A stretch of DNA of 64,000 nucleotides. It comes from Elusimicrobiaceae bacterium (GTDB lineage: Bacteria; Elusimicrobiota; Elusimicrobia; Elusimicrobiales; Elusimicrobiaceae). The stretch is from the NCBI GenBank assembly GCA_017475405.1, contig JAFVFN010000013.1, positions 1-64,000 on the forward strand, written 5' to 3'. Positions 27,051 to 36,586 of this stretch are shown here, one piece after another. The first letter of the stretch is position 1, and each line of letters begins with the position of its first letter. Both the position numbers and the translations under genes were made by a program. The notes under the pieces were generated by a model. It did no database searches and was not told the origin of the DNA. It worked only from the letters and a program-made list of their open reading frames with translations.

Positions 27051-28195
27051 GATTATTTTTATTACTGAGCGTGGTGACTTCGTCTGCCTGGGCAGATGAA
27101 GCGGCGGATCGTAAGCAGGAACTGGCCAAACTCAAAAGCCAGGCCCAGCGAAAAGAGGCCGAACTGAAAAAATACCGCGAACAGGAAAAGAAAATTTCCA
27201 AAGAGATTACCGATTTACAGAGCAAACAGGAACAGGCACAGCGCCTGAAAAATAAAGTCGAGAAAGATTTGTCTCTGGTAGAGCAAAATTTGGTATCCAT
27301 CGAAGATAAACGCGCGGCCCTGGAGCGCAGTATGCCCATGTGGCGGGGACTGGCTTGGCAGGAAGCAGTACAATATTATATGGTGCCGGATTGCCCAATT
27401 TGCGCCGCCCCACAACGCTTGGAACCGGATCTGTTTATTGACAGGATGCTCGCTCATCAGGCGGCATTTGCCGTTACACTGCAAAACGAAAACCGGGAGG
27501 CCAAAGAAAGTTTTGCCGTTTTTACGGAAAAAAATAAGAGTCTGCGGGCACAAAATTCCAAACTCAAAGCAGAACAAACGGTTATTTCTCAGTCGTTTCA
27601 AAAAAAACAACAGGATTTGGATGTAACCAAACGCAAGGTAGATGCCGTACGTAAAGAAATCAATGAGCTTAATAAATCCGCTACGGAACTTAACAGTTTG
27701 CTGGCGTCCTTTGAGCGTAAACGTACCGCTTCCACGACGAGTCGTACGTCCAGTTCAAAAGGGAAAACCGCCAGTCCCAAAATCAGTGTGCCGCCGCATT
27801 CACTGCCGTGGCCGGTACAGGGACAGGTCATCAGTCAGTTTGGTAAAGAATACCGGGCTGATTTAAATACGTGGATTTTTAGGGACGGCATTAAAATCGC
27901 GGCTTCTTACGGAGCGCCCGTCCGGGCCAGTGCACAGGGCAGTGTGATTTACGCCGGACCGTTCCGCTCATACGGTAATGTGGTCATTATGGATCACGGG
28001 AAAGGGTTTTTTACGATTTACGGATTTTTACGGGAGATTTCCGTGTCTGTCGGAGATAAAGTGGAACAATTAGGGCAGGTCGGGAAAGTCGGTAAAGATA
28101 CCCAATCTTCTTCCGGTACCGGCAAGAATGCTTTGTATTTTGAAATTCGTCAAGGGACCACCGCGGTAGATCCGCTGGATTGGCTCAAAAAATAA
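27035..28195 (+). CDS. envC: EnvC-like murein hydrolase activator
   Basis: The 386-residue precursor has a signal peptide (residues 1-20, ending SSAWA), a long coiled coil (about 22-115, resuming 150-235), and a C-terminal LytM/M23 domain (about 255-386). The M23 metal ligands are not conserved: RDGIKI replaces the HxxxD segment and TIYGFL replaces the HLS motif. This is the hallmark of a non-catalytic activator such as EnvC or NlpD. It overlaps ftsX by 16 bases, matching the FtsX-EnvC partnership. Confidence 0.85.
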   Translation: MAKILGLFLLLSVVTSSAWADEAADRKQELAKLKSQAQRKEAELKKYREQEKKISKEITDLQSKQEQAQRLKNKVEKDLSLVEQNLVSIEDKRAALERSMPMWRGLAWQEAVQYYMVPDCPICAAPQRLEPDLFIDRMLAHQAAFAVTLQNENREAKESFAVFTEKNKSLRAQNSKLKAEQTVISQSFQKKQQDLDVTKRKVDAVRKEINELNKSATELNSLLASFERKRTASTTSRTSSSKGKTASPKISVPPHSLPWPVQGQVISQFGKEYRADLNTWIFRDGIKIAASYGAPVRASAQGSVIYAGPFRSYGNVVIMDHGKGFFTIYGFLREISVSVGDKVEQLGQVGKVGKDTQSSSGTGKNALYFEIRQGTTAVDPLDWLKK

Positions 28196-28204
28196 AGAGG
28201 GACT

Positions 28205-29575
28205 ATGAAAGTAACTAAATTAAACAAGTATGTAACCTGGGCGGCTGTCTTATTTTTTGTAGGGACCTTGTTCCCGTATGCGTATGCCGCGGCGGACAGC
28301 AGTCTAAGGAAATTACGTACCCTGGTAGACGTATTGGAATTTGTCAAAGAAAATTATGTGGAACAAACCGATACGGACCAACTGGTTTCGGGGGCCATTA
28401 AAGGGGTAGTGAGTGAGTTAGATGATTTTTCGGCGTATTTGGATCCGAAAGATTATAAGGAACTTAAAAACGATACGAAAGGAGAGTTTGGCGGTTTGGG
28501 AATCCGATTGCAAAAAGTAGATGATTATATTACGGTCATGACCCCGATGCCGGGCACGCCGGCTTTCAAAGCGGGTATTATGCCGCAGGATCGCATTTTA
28601 TTTGTAGATGATAAAGATCTCAGCGATATGAAGCTTGACGAAGCCGTGGCGCTTATGCGCGGTAAGGCCGGCACTAAGGTAAAACTGACATTGAGTCGTA
28701 AAGACGAAAACGGAGAATACCACAAAATACCCGATATTACACTCAAACGAGCCGTAATTGTGCCTGAAGTGGTTTACCACCGTATGCTGCCTAGTCAGGT
28801 GGGATATATTTATTTGGTAGATTTTTCCGGACACAGCACTGAAGAAGTCAAAAAAGCGTTAACCGATTTGCAAAATCAGGGCATGAAATCATTGGTGTTG
28901 GATTTGCGTTTTAACCCGGGCGGTCTTTTGACCGGGGCCGTGGATATTGCCAAATTATTTTTACCGGACGGAGAAATGATTGTCTATACCCAGGGACGTA
29001 AACAGGAATACTATCAGGAGTACAAAACTTCCGGTACGCCCCTTTATCCGGATATCCCGCTGGCCGTATTGATTAACCAGGGCTCTGCCAGTGCCAGTGA
29101 GATTGTGTCAGGAGCCTTGCAGGATAACCATCGCGCCGTAATCGTGGGACAACGCAGTTTTGGTAAAGCCAGCGTGCAGCAGATACTGCCGCTAAGCGGT
29201 GGGGCCGGTCTGCGTCTGACTATTGCCAAGTATTATACTCCGTCAGGAAGACTCATTCACCGCAACTACCGTGATAAATCCAAAGCTGATGAGGGCGGTA
29301 TTTTCCCGGACGTGGAAGTATATTTCACCCCGGAAGAAGAATCCAAAGTGTTTTTGCAGTACAGCGATATTATCTATACTCCCGGACAGGCACCCAAGCA
29401 GCCCAAGTTTGATGTCAAAGATCCGGTATTGGACCAGGCGGTAGCTATTTTAACAGGCGAGATTTCGCTTGAAGACGCCAAAGCACAGGCTGAAAAGGCG
29501 GCCCGGGAACGCAAGGCCAATAAAGAGGCCAAGAAACAAAAGTCGTCTTTGAAAACTGCGCAGGAAACGAAATAA
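28205..29575 (+). CDS. ctpA: C-terminal processing protease (S41)
   Basis: The 456-residue precursor has an N-terminal membrane/signal segment (about 12-28), a PDZ domain (GGLGIRLQ through VALMRGKAGT, about 98-160) and the S41 catalytic core. The nucleophile Ser is in GSASASEIVSGAL (near 297) and the Lys in SFGKASVQ about 25 residues later. The C-terminal ~60 residues are Lys/Ala/Glu-rich. In many bacteria Ctp acts on peptidoglycan hydrolases, so sitting after ftsX-envC suggests a cell-wall-turnover module. Confidence 0.94.
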   Translation: MKVTKLNKYVTWAAVLFFVGTLFPYAYAAADSSLRKLRTLVDVLEFVKENYVEQTDTDQLVSGAIKGVVSELDDFSAYLDPKDYKELKNDTKGEFGGLGIRLQKVDDYITVMTPMPGTPAFKAGIMPQDRILFVDDKDLSDMKLDEAVALMRGKAGTKVKLTLSRKDENGEYHKIPDITLKRAVIVPEVVYHRMLPSQVGYIYLVDFSGHSTEEVKKALTDLQNQGMKSLVLDLRFNPGGLLTGAVDIAKLFLPDGEMIVYTQGRKQEYYQEYKTSGTPLYPDIPLAVLINQGSASASEIVSGALQDNHRAVIVGQRSFGKASVQQILPLSGGAGLRLTIAKYYTPSGRLIHRNYRDKSKADEGGIFPDVEVYFTPEEESKVFLQYSDIIYTPGQAPKQPKFDVKDPVLDQAVAILTGEISLEDAKAQAEKAARERKANKEAKKQKSSLKTAQETK

Positions 29576-29578
29576 ACC

Positions 29579-30595
29579 ATGAAGAAAGATTTTACTATTT
29601 TGGGAATTGAATCCACCTGCGATGAAACTTCGGCAGCCTTATTAAAAGGCGGCAAGGTGTTATTGTCCAATGTGATTTATTCCCAAATAGAAGAACATAA
29701 AAAATACCACGGCGTGGTACCGGAACTGGCCAGCCGCGCACACGCGGCTAAAATTGCCACGGTAATTGCCGAGGCACTTCAGGATAACCCCATTGACTGC
29801 GTGGCCTTTGCCAGTGGTCCAGGCCTTCCTGGAGGACTGATGGTCGGTCGGGTGGCGGCTGAGACGTTGGCGGCCTATAAAAACGTACCGCTTATCGGGG
29901 TCAACCATTTAGAAGGACACCTGTTTGCTTGTGATTTTCAGAACGGGGAAGTTCAAAACAGATTACAGTTCCCCTTGATTGCGCTGGTAGTGTCCGGCGG
30001 GCATACGGAACTGTGGTACGTCAAAAACTACGGGCAATATAAGGTATTGGGCAAAACGCGTGATGATGCGGCCGGCGAGGCCTTTGATAAGGTCGCTAAA
30101 CTGCTCGGGCTTGCCTATCCGGGCGGACCGCAGGTATCAGCGCAGGCCTTGCAGGGACGACGTGACGCCATTGCGTTCCCGAGACCGCTGCTACCGGGAA
30201 CGTGGGAGTTTTCATTTAGCGGGATCAAAACAGCGGTCAGTTATTATTTGCGTGATCATCAGCAGGTGAATGTGCCCGATGTGTGTGCCAGTTTTGAGAC
30301 CGCGATGGTAGACACCCTGGTTACCAAAACGTTGCAGGCTGCTGACAAATATAAGGTACGCTACGTAGCCGTGGGCGGCGGAGTGGCTGCCAATAGTTTG
30401 CTGCGTCAAACGCTGCAGGAACAAGCTGCCAAACGGGGTAAAACCGTGTATTTTGTAGACCGCAAACTTTCCTCGGATAATGCGGCGATGATTGCACTGG
30501 CGGCATATAAAAAGTTAGAATATGCCCAAACAACCGGTAAGCCGTTGCGTGCCAATATAGATATTAATCCGAACATGAAAGTGCGCAGTTGGTAA
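29579..30595 (+). CDS. tsaD: tRNA N6-threonylcarbamoyladenosine transferase
   Basis: This 338-residue ASKHA-fold enzyme completes t6A37 on ANN-decoding tRNAs with TsaB and TsaE, which are not here. It starts ILGIESTCDETSAAL, has the metal-binding HLEGH at about residues 109-113, VSGGHTELW, and the late CASFETAMVDTL and DNAAMIALAAY motifs. It follows ctpA after three bases. Confidence 0.96.
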   Translation: MKKDFTILGIESTCDETSAALLKGGKVLLSNVIYSQIEEHKKYHGVVPELASRAHAAKIATVIAEALQDNPIDCVAFASGPGLPGGLMVGRVAAETLAAYKNVPLIGVNHLEGHLFACDFQNGEVQNRLQFPLIALVVSGGHTELWYVKNYGQYKVLGKTRDDAAGEAFDKVAKLLGLAYPGGPQVSAQALQGRRDAIAFPRPLLPGTWEFSFSGIKTAVSYYLRDHQQVNVPDVCASFETAMVDTLVTKTLQAADKYKVRYVAVGGGVAANSLLRQTLQEQAAKRGKTVYFVDRKLSSDNAAMIALAAYKKLEYAQTTGKPLRANIDINPNMKVRSW

Positions 30596-30613
30596 GGTAC
30601 AAGGAGTGGAAAA

Positions 30614-31819
30614 ATGATTTTATGGACAATGCCCGATGCGGGGGATAAAACCAAAGAAACGTATGCTTCTTTCATTGCTCTGTTTAAGAAGGAAAACCCG
30701 CATATTCCCCTGTCCGTGCGTGTATTTACGCGCAATGTATTGTGGCGGCGGATGTTCACCATTAAAAATCCCACCCATGAAGAGGAAGTACCCGATCTTG
30801 TCCAAATCCCGCATTATTGGACAGCGCTGTTGGTTCGGGAAGGGGTCGCTGAGAACTTGTCACAGTTAGACCCGGGCTTGTCGCTTTCTACCTGCTTGAT
30901 CCCTCTTAAAAACCATTGTTATAAACCCGGTACCAAGGATATTTATTCCTATCCGTGGTGGTTTGATGTCAGCGCTTTACACTACCGGGCTGATCATTTA
31001 AAATTAGTAACGGCCGATCCGGAACGGGATTTATCCACATGGGCCGGTTTTTTGAATATATGCGAGTCACTGCGCGAACGATTTAAAGACGTACCCGGTT
31101 ATTACCCGGTACAAAACGGGGATTGGCGCGGTTCGCTTTCCATGCGAAGTGCTTTGCCGTGTGTATGGGGGCGCGGGGTGGATTTACTGACACCGGATTT
31201 AACACGTACCAGTGTGGCTACCAAAGCGTTTAAAGAAGGGATTCGCGACTATATTACACTGGCCCTTCGTAACCTGATGCCGATTTTACGGGAGCGCGGT
31301 TCGTTGGGGACCATGGTATCCGGCAAAGCCAGTCTGATGCTTTCTCGCAAGTTGGGCCTAAGTACCTTTGATGCCCGTCGCGGGATCCAGGTGCGTACCC
31401 TGCCTATCCCGGCTACGGGAGAAGGAGCGGCTGCGTATTTATCCGGCATGAACTTATTTATTAATGTACGCAGCCAACATAAGAAAGAAGCCTTGGCGTT
31501 TATTAAATTTTGCGCGCGGCCCGATATCCAGACACATTATGCCAAGTTACTGGAAGTATTCCCTGCCTACGAGGATGCTCTGGAGCTGTTTATGCTTTCT
31601 GCAGGACGCAGACTGCGTGTATACGGTCGCATCTTAGCACAAGCCAAAACGCTTCCCAATATTACGGTAACGGGCACCATTATGGAAATTTTAAAACGTA
31701 TTTTGGCAGTCAGTGCCACACAAATCGTCGAAGGTCGTTTTACGCAGGCCTCGCTGGACCGTGAACTGGATCAGGCGGCCAAAGAGATTGAATATTTGCT
31801 TTCTATTTATGAGGGCTGA
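30614..31819 (+). CDS. Solute-binding-protein-like protein without signal peptide
   Basis: This 401-residue protein reads like a family 1 extracellular sugar-binding protein: an N-terminal strand with FIALFKKENPHIPL, then VPDLVQIP, and a late GMNLFINVRSQHKKEALAFIKF segment common at the hinge region of these proteins. It starts directly in the first domain with no signal peptide or lipobox, and the upstream stop of tsaD leaves no room for one, so it should be cytoplasmic. The stop lies two bases before a GAF-GGDEF gene, suggesting it senses a ligand for that enzyme; this is inference. An AAGGAG site precedes the ATG. Confidence 0.7.
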   Translation: MILWTMPDAGDKTKETYASFIALFKKENPHIPLSVRVFTRNVLWRRMFTIKNPTHEEEVPDLVQIPHYWTALLVREGVAENLSQLDPGLSLSTCLIPLKNHCYKPGTKDIYSYPWWFDVSALHYRADHLKLVTADPERDLSTWAGFLNICESLRERFKDVPGYYPVQNGDWRGSLSMRSALPCVWGRGVDLLTPDLTRTSVATKAFKEGIRDYITLALRNLMPILRERGSLGTMVSGKASLMLSRKLGLSTFDARRGIQVRTLPIPATGEGAAAYLSGMNLFINVRSQHKKEALAFIKFCARPDIQTHYAKLLEVFPAYEDALELFMLSAGRRLRVYGRILAQAKTLPNITVTGTIMEILKRILAVSATQIVEGRFTQASLDRELDQAAKEIEYLLSIYEG

Positions 31820-31821
31820 GT

Positions 31822-33333
31822 ATGTTTGATAAAAAATCCTATACCCTTTATAAATTTCATAAACAGTTAAATCAGGCGTTCCAAAATAAACGTGAACTAT
31901 TGGAAAGCGCGCTTCCGGTATTGCGTAACTTATTTAAATTGGACCGTATTTATTTTTTTGATTGGCAGCAGGAGCGTGCGATTTTGTCGCTTCGCATGAT
32001 GTGTAAAAAAGAATACTGCATGGACAAACAGGAAGATATTTCGGTTATCAGCGAACCTGCATTTTTAAAACAACTCTTACGCGAAGGGATTACGGAAACC
32101 ACGGATTTAAGTTACCCGGCCATTTATGTACTCGTCAAATGGCAGCGTCCCAGTATGGAGCTTAAGGGGGGGGAAGTACGCACCTATATGCAGGAAAAAG
32201 TGGGCGTACTTCGTTTGGAGCGTTTCAAGAAAACGCGCGGATTTACCCCGCAGGAGCGGGAACTGATTAAGGCCTTGGGGCAGGAGATCTCGCATAATTT
32301 GCGTAATACGGAAATTGACCAGGCCAAGAATCAACGCTTAAATGTATCTACGGCTTTGAACGCTTTGTCTACGGTATTTGCTTCATCGCTTCGCTTAAAT
32401 GACGGCTTAGAACTGATTTTGCAGGGGGTACAAAAATATTTCCGGTTTGACCGGGTACGTTTGTACTTAACAGACTCCTATGCCCGGCGCATTAAAGAAG
32501 CGTTGTGTGTGGATATTTCCGGACAGGTCACACATCAAACAGCTGACCAAATCAGCCCGCAGGAACAGGGACTTTTAAAAGAAGTATTTGATTCTGCCGT
32601 TACATATCGTTCTACGCGCAGTGTCATCTATATCCCTCTAAAAGTGCAGCGCAGCAAAGTCGGATTTTTGGCATTTGATAACGTGCTCTCCCGTAGGCAT
32701 ATTGGATATTTGGATTTTATTTCCCTGCAGCAATTTGCTTCGCAAATGGCACTTTCCATTGATAACGCACGTTTGTTTGAGCGTGTACAGGAGCTGTCCA
32801 ATTACGATGAACTGACCCATTTGCCCGTGCGTCGATATTTCAATGAAAAGTTTGCCGAAGAAATTTACCGTGCCAAACGTTTTGATCTGACGCTGTCGCT
32901 GATGATCATTGATATTGATTTCTTTAAGCAGATTAACGACAGCTATGGACACCAAATCGGGGACTGGGCACTGCAGGAAGTCAGTCGTATCATTCGTACC
33001 AGTTTGCGCCAGACGGATGTACCGTGTCGCTTCGGCGGTGATGAAATGGTAATTATGCTGCCCAGTACCAACAGCGAAGAGGCTAAAATCATTGCCAGAC
33101 GTTTAAAAGAGCGCATCAATGCTATTACACTTCCGACCAAATATACCGGCGGCGAAGAAATCCATATTTCAATCAGTCAGGGCATTGCGTCTTTCCCGTC
33201 AGATGCGGGTAGCGCCGAAGAGCTCTTGGAAAAAGCCGATCAGGCCCTTTACGTGGTCAAGAAAAACGGACGCGGAGTTTTTGCTGTGTACCGCGAAGTG
33301 GCTGATCAGGTTCAGGGATATAGTAAGGAATAG
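31822..33333 (+). CDS. GAF-domain diguanylate cyclase
   Basis: This 503-residue soluble protein has an N-terminal GAF-like region (about 15-165), a second GAF domain (about 180-320) and a GGDEF domain (about 335-495) that would make cyclic di-GMP. The active-site loop reads RFGGDEM near residue 405, keeping the GGDE core, and an RQTD inhibitory-site motif lies five residues before it. No membrane segment is seen. It follows the solute-binding-like gene by two bases. This is the only c-di-GMP enzyme in the window. Confidence 0.92.
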   Translation: MFDKKSYTLYKFHKQLNQAFQNKRELLESALPVLRNLFKLDRIYFFDWQQERAILSLRMMCKKEYCMDKQEDISVISEPAFLKQLLREGITETTDLSYPAIYVLVKWQRPSMELKGGEVRTYMQEKVGVLRLERFKKTRGFTPQERELIKALGQEISHNLRNTEIDQAKNQRLNVSTALNALSTVFASSLRLNDGLELILQGVQKYFRFDRVRLYLTDSYARRIKEALCVDISGQVTHQTADQISPQEQGLLKEVFDSAVTYRSTRSVIYIPLKVQRSKVGFLAFDNVLSRRHIGYLDFISLQQFASQMALSIDNARLFERVQELSNYDELTHLPVRRYFNEKFAEEIYRAKRFDLTLSLMIIDIDFFKQINDSYGHQIGDWALQEVSRIIRTSLRQTDVPCRFGGDEMVIMLPSTNSEEAKIIARRLKERINAITLPTKYTGGEEIHISISQGIASFPSDAGSAEELLEKADQALYVVKKNGRGVFAVYREVADQVQGYSKE

Positions 33334-33433
33334 TACTATTAAGATATCAGGTTACAGTTCTCTAAACAAAACAGTTAAACTGGGACAACCTTGATTTATT
33401 TGGTTTTTAGATAAGAAAATAAAGCTCTTGGAT

Positions 33434-33466
33434 CCCCGATGTCCTCAAAAACATCGGGGCTTTTTA
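33434..33466 (+). terminator. Strong intrinsic terminator
   Basis: CCCCGATGT and ACATCGGGG form a perfect 9-bp stem followed by CTTTTT. It ends the long plus-strand run before lon. Confidence 0.88.
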
Positions 33467-33496
33467 TGTATTATAATTAGCAAACAAATAAAACAG

Positions 33497-33525
33497 TTGC
33501 TAATTTTAAAAGAATTTGCTACAAT
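33497..33525 (+). promoter_or_regulatory. Promoter of lon
   Basis: TTGCTA (33497-33502), a 17-base spacer and an extended -10, TGCTACAAT (33517-33525). The transcript would carry a ~68-base leader. No CIRCE-type heat-shock operator is seen. Confidence 0.6.
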
Positions 33526-33599
33526 TTTACTCATACGACGGACTGTGTGGTTTGTAATGAGCGCAAGTCGTCAACGATTTGAAGTTTCCAGGGGGATGT

Positions 33600-36092
33600 A
33601 TGGAAGAAACTAAAAAAATGACAATTTCTTTACCTACGGTGGTACCGGTGGTAGCTATTCGGGACGTGGTCATGTTCCCGGGGATGAGTTTGCCGCTTTC
33701 AGTAGACCGTGCCAAGTCCGTAAATGCGGTGGAATCGGCACTTTCAACGCCCGGACGTTATATTTTGGCTGTTTCCCAAAAAGAGGTCTCCAATGAAGAT
33801 CCGAAAGAAAACGATTTGTATCATTTCGGAGTAATTTGTCAGATTACTCAAAATTTACGTTTGCCCACGGGTTCTTTGAAGATTTTTTTACAGGGACTGG
33901 CCCGTGCCCGCGTGCATAAATTAGCCGTGCGTTCACCGGAGAACGCCTGGTTTGCCCAAGTGGAATATATAGAAGAACAGGATGACAATTCCCCCGTGGT
34001 GCAGGCCTTGATGCGTCAGGTGTTAGACGAGTTTGATAAGTATGCCCGTACGTCCCACCGCATTGCGGTGGAAGGTGTGTCGTTCTTGCGCCAAATTAAT
34101 GATCCGTCTAAATTGGCTGACACCATTGCTTCCAATATGTTGGTAAAAACCGCTCAACGCCAGGAAATTTTGGAAGCGGTTGAGATTACAGACCGGCTGG
34201 AAAAAATCGTTAAACTCATTGCCTCGGAAATCGAAATCGTGGATATTGAAAATAAAATCCATGATAAAGTGCATGCTCAGATGGAAAAGAACCAAAAAGA
34301 ATATTACCTGCATGAGCAGATGAAGGCCATCCAAAAAGAAATGGGTCAAAAGGACGATTTTCAAAAAGAATTGGATGAAATGCGTGCCAAAATCAAAAAG
34401 AACGGATTACCGCCGCATGCGGCCGAGGTGGCTAATAAGGAGTTGGACCGATTATCCAAAATGGGGGCTTTTTCTCCGGAAGCAACAGTTTCCCGTACAT
34501 ATGTAGACTGGCTGTTAAATATGCCGTGGAACCAAACGACTCAGGACGTGTTGGATTTGAAGAAAGCGCGTCAAATTTTGGATGAAGACCATTTTGGTTT
34601 GGAAAAACCCAAAGAACGTATTTTGGAATATTTAGCCGTCAATAAACTGACAGGTTCGCTACGCGGTCCTGTGCTGTGCTTTGCCGGAGCGCCCGGTGTC
34701 GGTAAAACCTCGCTAGCTAAATCAATTGCCCGTGCCGTCGGACGTAAGTTTGTACGTATGAGTTTGGGCGGCGTGCGCGATGAAAGTGAAATTCGCGGAC
34801 ATCGTCGTACGTATATTGGTTCTATGCCGGGTCGTATTATCCAGGGGATCAGTAAGGCAAAGAGTTTAAATCCTGTATTTTTGTTAGATGAAATAGACAA
34901 AATGGGATCAGACTGGCGCGGAGATCCGGCGGCCGCTCTGCTGGAGCTGTTGGATCCGGAGCAAAACAAAGAATTTACTGACCACTTTTTGGATGTGCCG
35001 TTTGACGTGTCCAATGTCATGTTTATAACCACGGCCAATTCGCTTGCTTCCATTCCGGTTACATTGCGAGATCGCTTGGAGATTATTCATTTTGACGGTT
35101 ATACCGAATATGAAAAGCACGATATCGTCAACAATTATTTGTTGCCCAAGCAAATGAAGTTACATGGTTTGAAAGACGGGCAACTTAAAGTAGAACATGA
35201 TGCGGTATCGTTGTTGATGCGGGAATATGTCCGTGAAGCCGGCGTGCGCAATTTGGAGCGCGAAATCGGTTCGCTGTGTCGCAAGGCAGCCAAAAAAATT
35301 GTGGAGGGTGCCAAAAAAATAACTGTTACCAAAGAAAACCTGCATGAGTTCTTAGGGGTAGCAAAGTATTCGAACTTTGCAACAGAAGATAATGGTGTGG
35401 GGATTGCCACGGGACTGGCCTGGACCAGTGTGGGCGGAGAGACTTTGACCATAGAAGCTACCAAACTGCCCGGTAAGGGAGCGCTTATCTTAACGGGTAT
35501 GTTGGGAGACGTTATGAAGGAATCTGTTCGGGCTGCGTTGACGTATGCGCAAAGCCGCGGTTATGGGAAAGAGGTAGACTTTCATAAGACGGATTTTCAC
35601 ATCCATTTCCCGGAAGGGGCCATCCCCAAAGACGGACCGAGTGCAGGGGGTGTTATTACTACGGCACTGACCAGTTTATTAACGGGACTGCCCGTTAAGA
35701 AGAAATTGGCCATGACCGGTGAGGTTACCATTACGGGTCGTATTTTACCGGTGGGGGGAATTAAAGAAAAGTTTTTGGCCGCTTACCGCGAAGGGGTAAA
35801 GACGATTCTGTATCCGCATACCAATCAGAAGGATGTCAGTGAAATCCCGCAGCGCGTTCGCAAAGAGATGACGCTGATCCCTGTCAAACATATGGATGAG
35901 GTATTACCCCTGGCATTAGAAGGGTGGAAAGAGTTTGCGTCTAAATTGCAAAAAGACGGAAAAAAGGCCAAAACCGCCAAGTCCGTTAAAACGCCTGTTA
36001 AGAAGTCTGCAGTGAAACCCGCCAAAAAGACTACCCGGAAACCGGTCGCGAAAAAAGCAGTTCGCCCCGTTAAGAAAAATAAACGCAAGTAA
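33600..36092 (+). CDS. lon: ATP-dependent protease Lon with histone-like tail
   Basis: Lon is 830 residues from the ATG at 33600, which has an AGGGGG site; a TTG at 33579 is in frame but less likely. The N-terminal substrate domain starts near VPVVAIRDVVMFPGMSLPL, read from about residue 13. AAA+ Walker A is GAPGVGKTSLAKS (about 361-373). The protease dyad Ser is in PKDGPSAGG (about 680) and the Lys in GGIKEKFLAA (about 721). The last ~45 residues are a Lys/Pro/Ala-rich basic tail like that of bL31 here and absent from typical Lon. Confidence 0.96.
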   Translation: MEETKKMTISLPTVVPVVAIRDVVMFPGMSLPLSVDRAKSVNAVESALSTPGRYILAVSQKEVSNEDPKENDLYHFGVICQITQNLRLPTGSLKIFLQGLARARVHKLAVRSPENAWFAQVEYIEEQDDNSPVVQALMRQVLDEFDKYARTSHRIAVEGVSFLRQINDPSKLADTIASNMLVKTAQRQEILEAVEITDRLEKIVKLIASEIEIVDIENKIHDKVHAQMEKNQKEYYLHEQMKAIQKEMGQKDDFQKELDEMRAKIKKNGLPPHAAEVANKELDRLSKMGAFSPEATVSRTYVDWLLNMPWNQTTQDVLDLKKARQILDEDHFGLEKPKERILEYLAVNKLTGSLRGPVLCFAGAPGVGKTSLAKSIARAVGRKFVRMSLGGVRDESEIRGHRRTYIGSMPGRIIQGISKAKSLNPVFLLDEIDKMGSDWRGDPAAALLELLDPEQNKEFTDHFLDVPFDVSNVMFITTANSLASIPVTLRDRLEIIHFDGYTEYEKHDIVNNYLLPKQMKLHGLKDGQLKVEHDAVSLLMREYVREAGVRNLEREIGSLCRKAAKKIVEGAKKITVTKENLHEFLGVAKYSNFATEDNGVGIATGLAWTSVGGETLTIEATKLPGKGALILTGMLGDVMKESVRAALTYAQSRGYGKEVDFHKTDFHIHFPEGAIPKDGPSAGGVITTALTSLLTGLPVKKKLAMTGEVTITGRILPVGGIKEKFLAAYREGVKTILYPHTNQKDVSEIPQRVRKEMTLIPVKHMDEVLPLALEGWKEFASKLQKDGKKAKTAKSVKTPVKKSAVKPAKKTTRKPVAKKAVRPVKKNKRK

Positions 36093-36114
36093 TAGATACT
36101 CAAATGATGAGTTT

Positions 36115-36146
36115 AAACAGGACCGGCAATACCGGTCCTGTTTGTG
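36115..36146 (+). terminator. Terminator of lon
   Basis: AAACAGGACCGG and CCGGTCCTGTTT form a perfect 12-bp stem with a five-base loop. The right arm's own TTT serves as a short U-tract. Confidence 0.7.
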
Positions 36147-36306
36147 TATATGCGGAGTAGTAAGAGGAGCATGGGGTTTCTCGTATGTGATAACTGAAAG
36201 TCCTAATGAAACTTTTGTTGGTAATATCATTCTACAAATGAATGTTTAACTAACATTTAATATATGGGTTTGAGGCCTGTCTACTATTTGTACTTTGTAC
36301 GACGTG

Positions 36307-36375
36307 TATTTTACTAAATGCATAGTTTCTATTTTACGAAATTCAAAACTTCTATTTTATAAAATGCAATTTATG
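36307..36375. repeat. Three tandem 23-bp iterons
   Basis: TATTTTACTAAATGCA (36307), TATTTTACGAAATTCA (36330) and TATTTTATAAAATGCA (36353) start exactly 23 bases apart. Each holds a near-palindromic ATTTTAnnAAAT core. They lie about 220 bases before an AAA_14 ATPase gene in a 440-base AT-rich stretch (36147-36586) that otherwise holds no convincing gene, only the operator-like palindromes at 36476-36534. They are probably protein-binding sites. Confidence 0.6.
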
Positions 36376-36475
36376 GCGAATATGATTGGGATGATAATTG
36401 CTAATGTATATTGGTTATGTTTTGCTTTGCGATGTGTTAATTTAGAATACAAATGCTGACAGAGAGAGTGTAAAA

Positions 36476-36534
36476 GTTAGGAATATATTCCTAACTTCTT
36501 GTATTTTTATATAAAATTAGGAATGTATTCCCAA
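36476..36534. repeat. Palindrome pair upstream of AAA_14 gene (left copy)
   Basis: GTTAGGAATATATTCCTAAC is a perfect 20-bp palindrome (36476-36495). A second, imperfect copy lies at 36517-36534, centre to centre 40 bases away (about four helical turns). The -35-like TTGACT at 36539 follows at once. The whole ~60-bp block recurs after the gene at 37820-37878. Likely operator. Confidence 0.7.
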
Positions 36535-36586
36535 AAAATTGACTTTTAAAATATTTTATACTAATATAATAGTACAGGAGCATACT

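Noticed and set aside
36160..36250. Short plus-strand frame after lon ending in NIILQMNV
   Set aside because: It is under 40 codons, has no start signal and no recognisable similarity; too weak to report as a gene.
36307..36375. CRISPR array or plasmid origin
   Set aside because: There are only three short imperfect repeats without spacers of regular size, no cas genes and no replication gene; tandem operator sites fit better.
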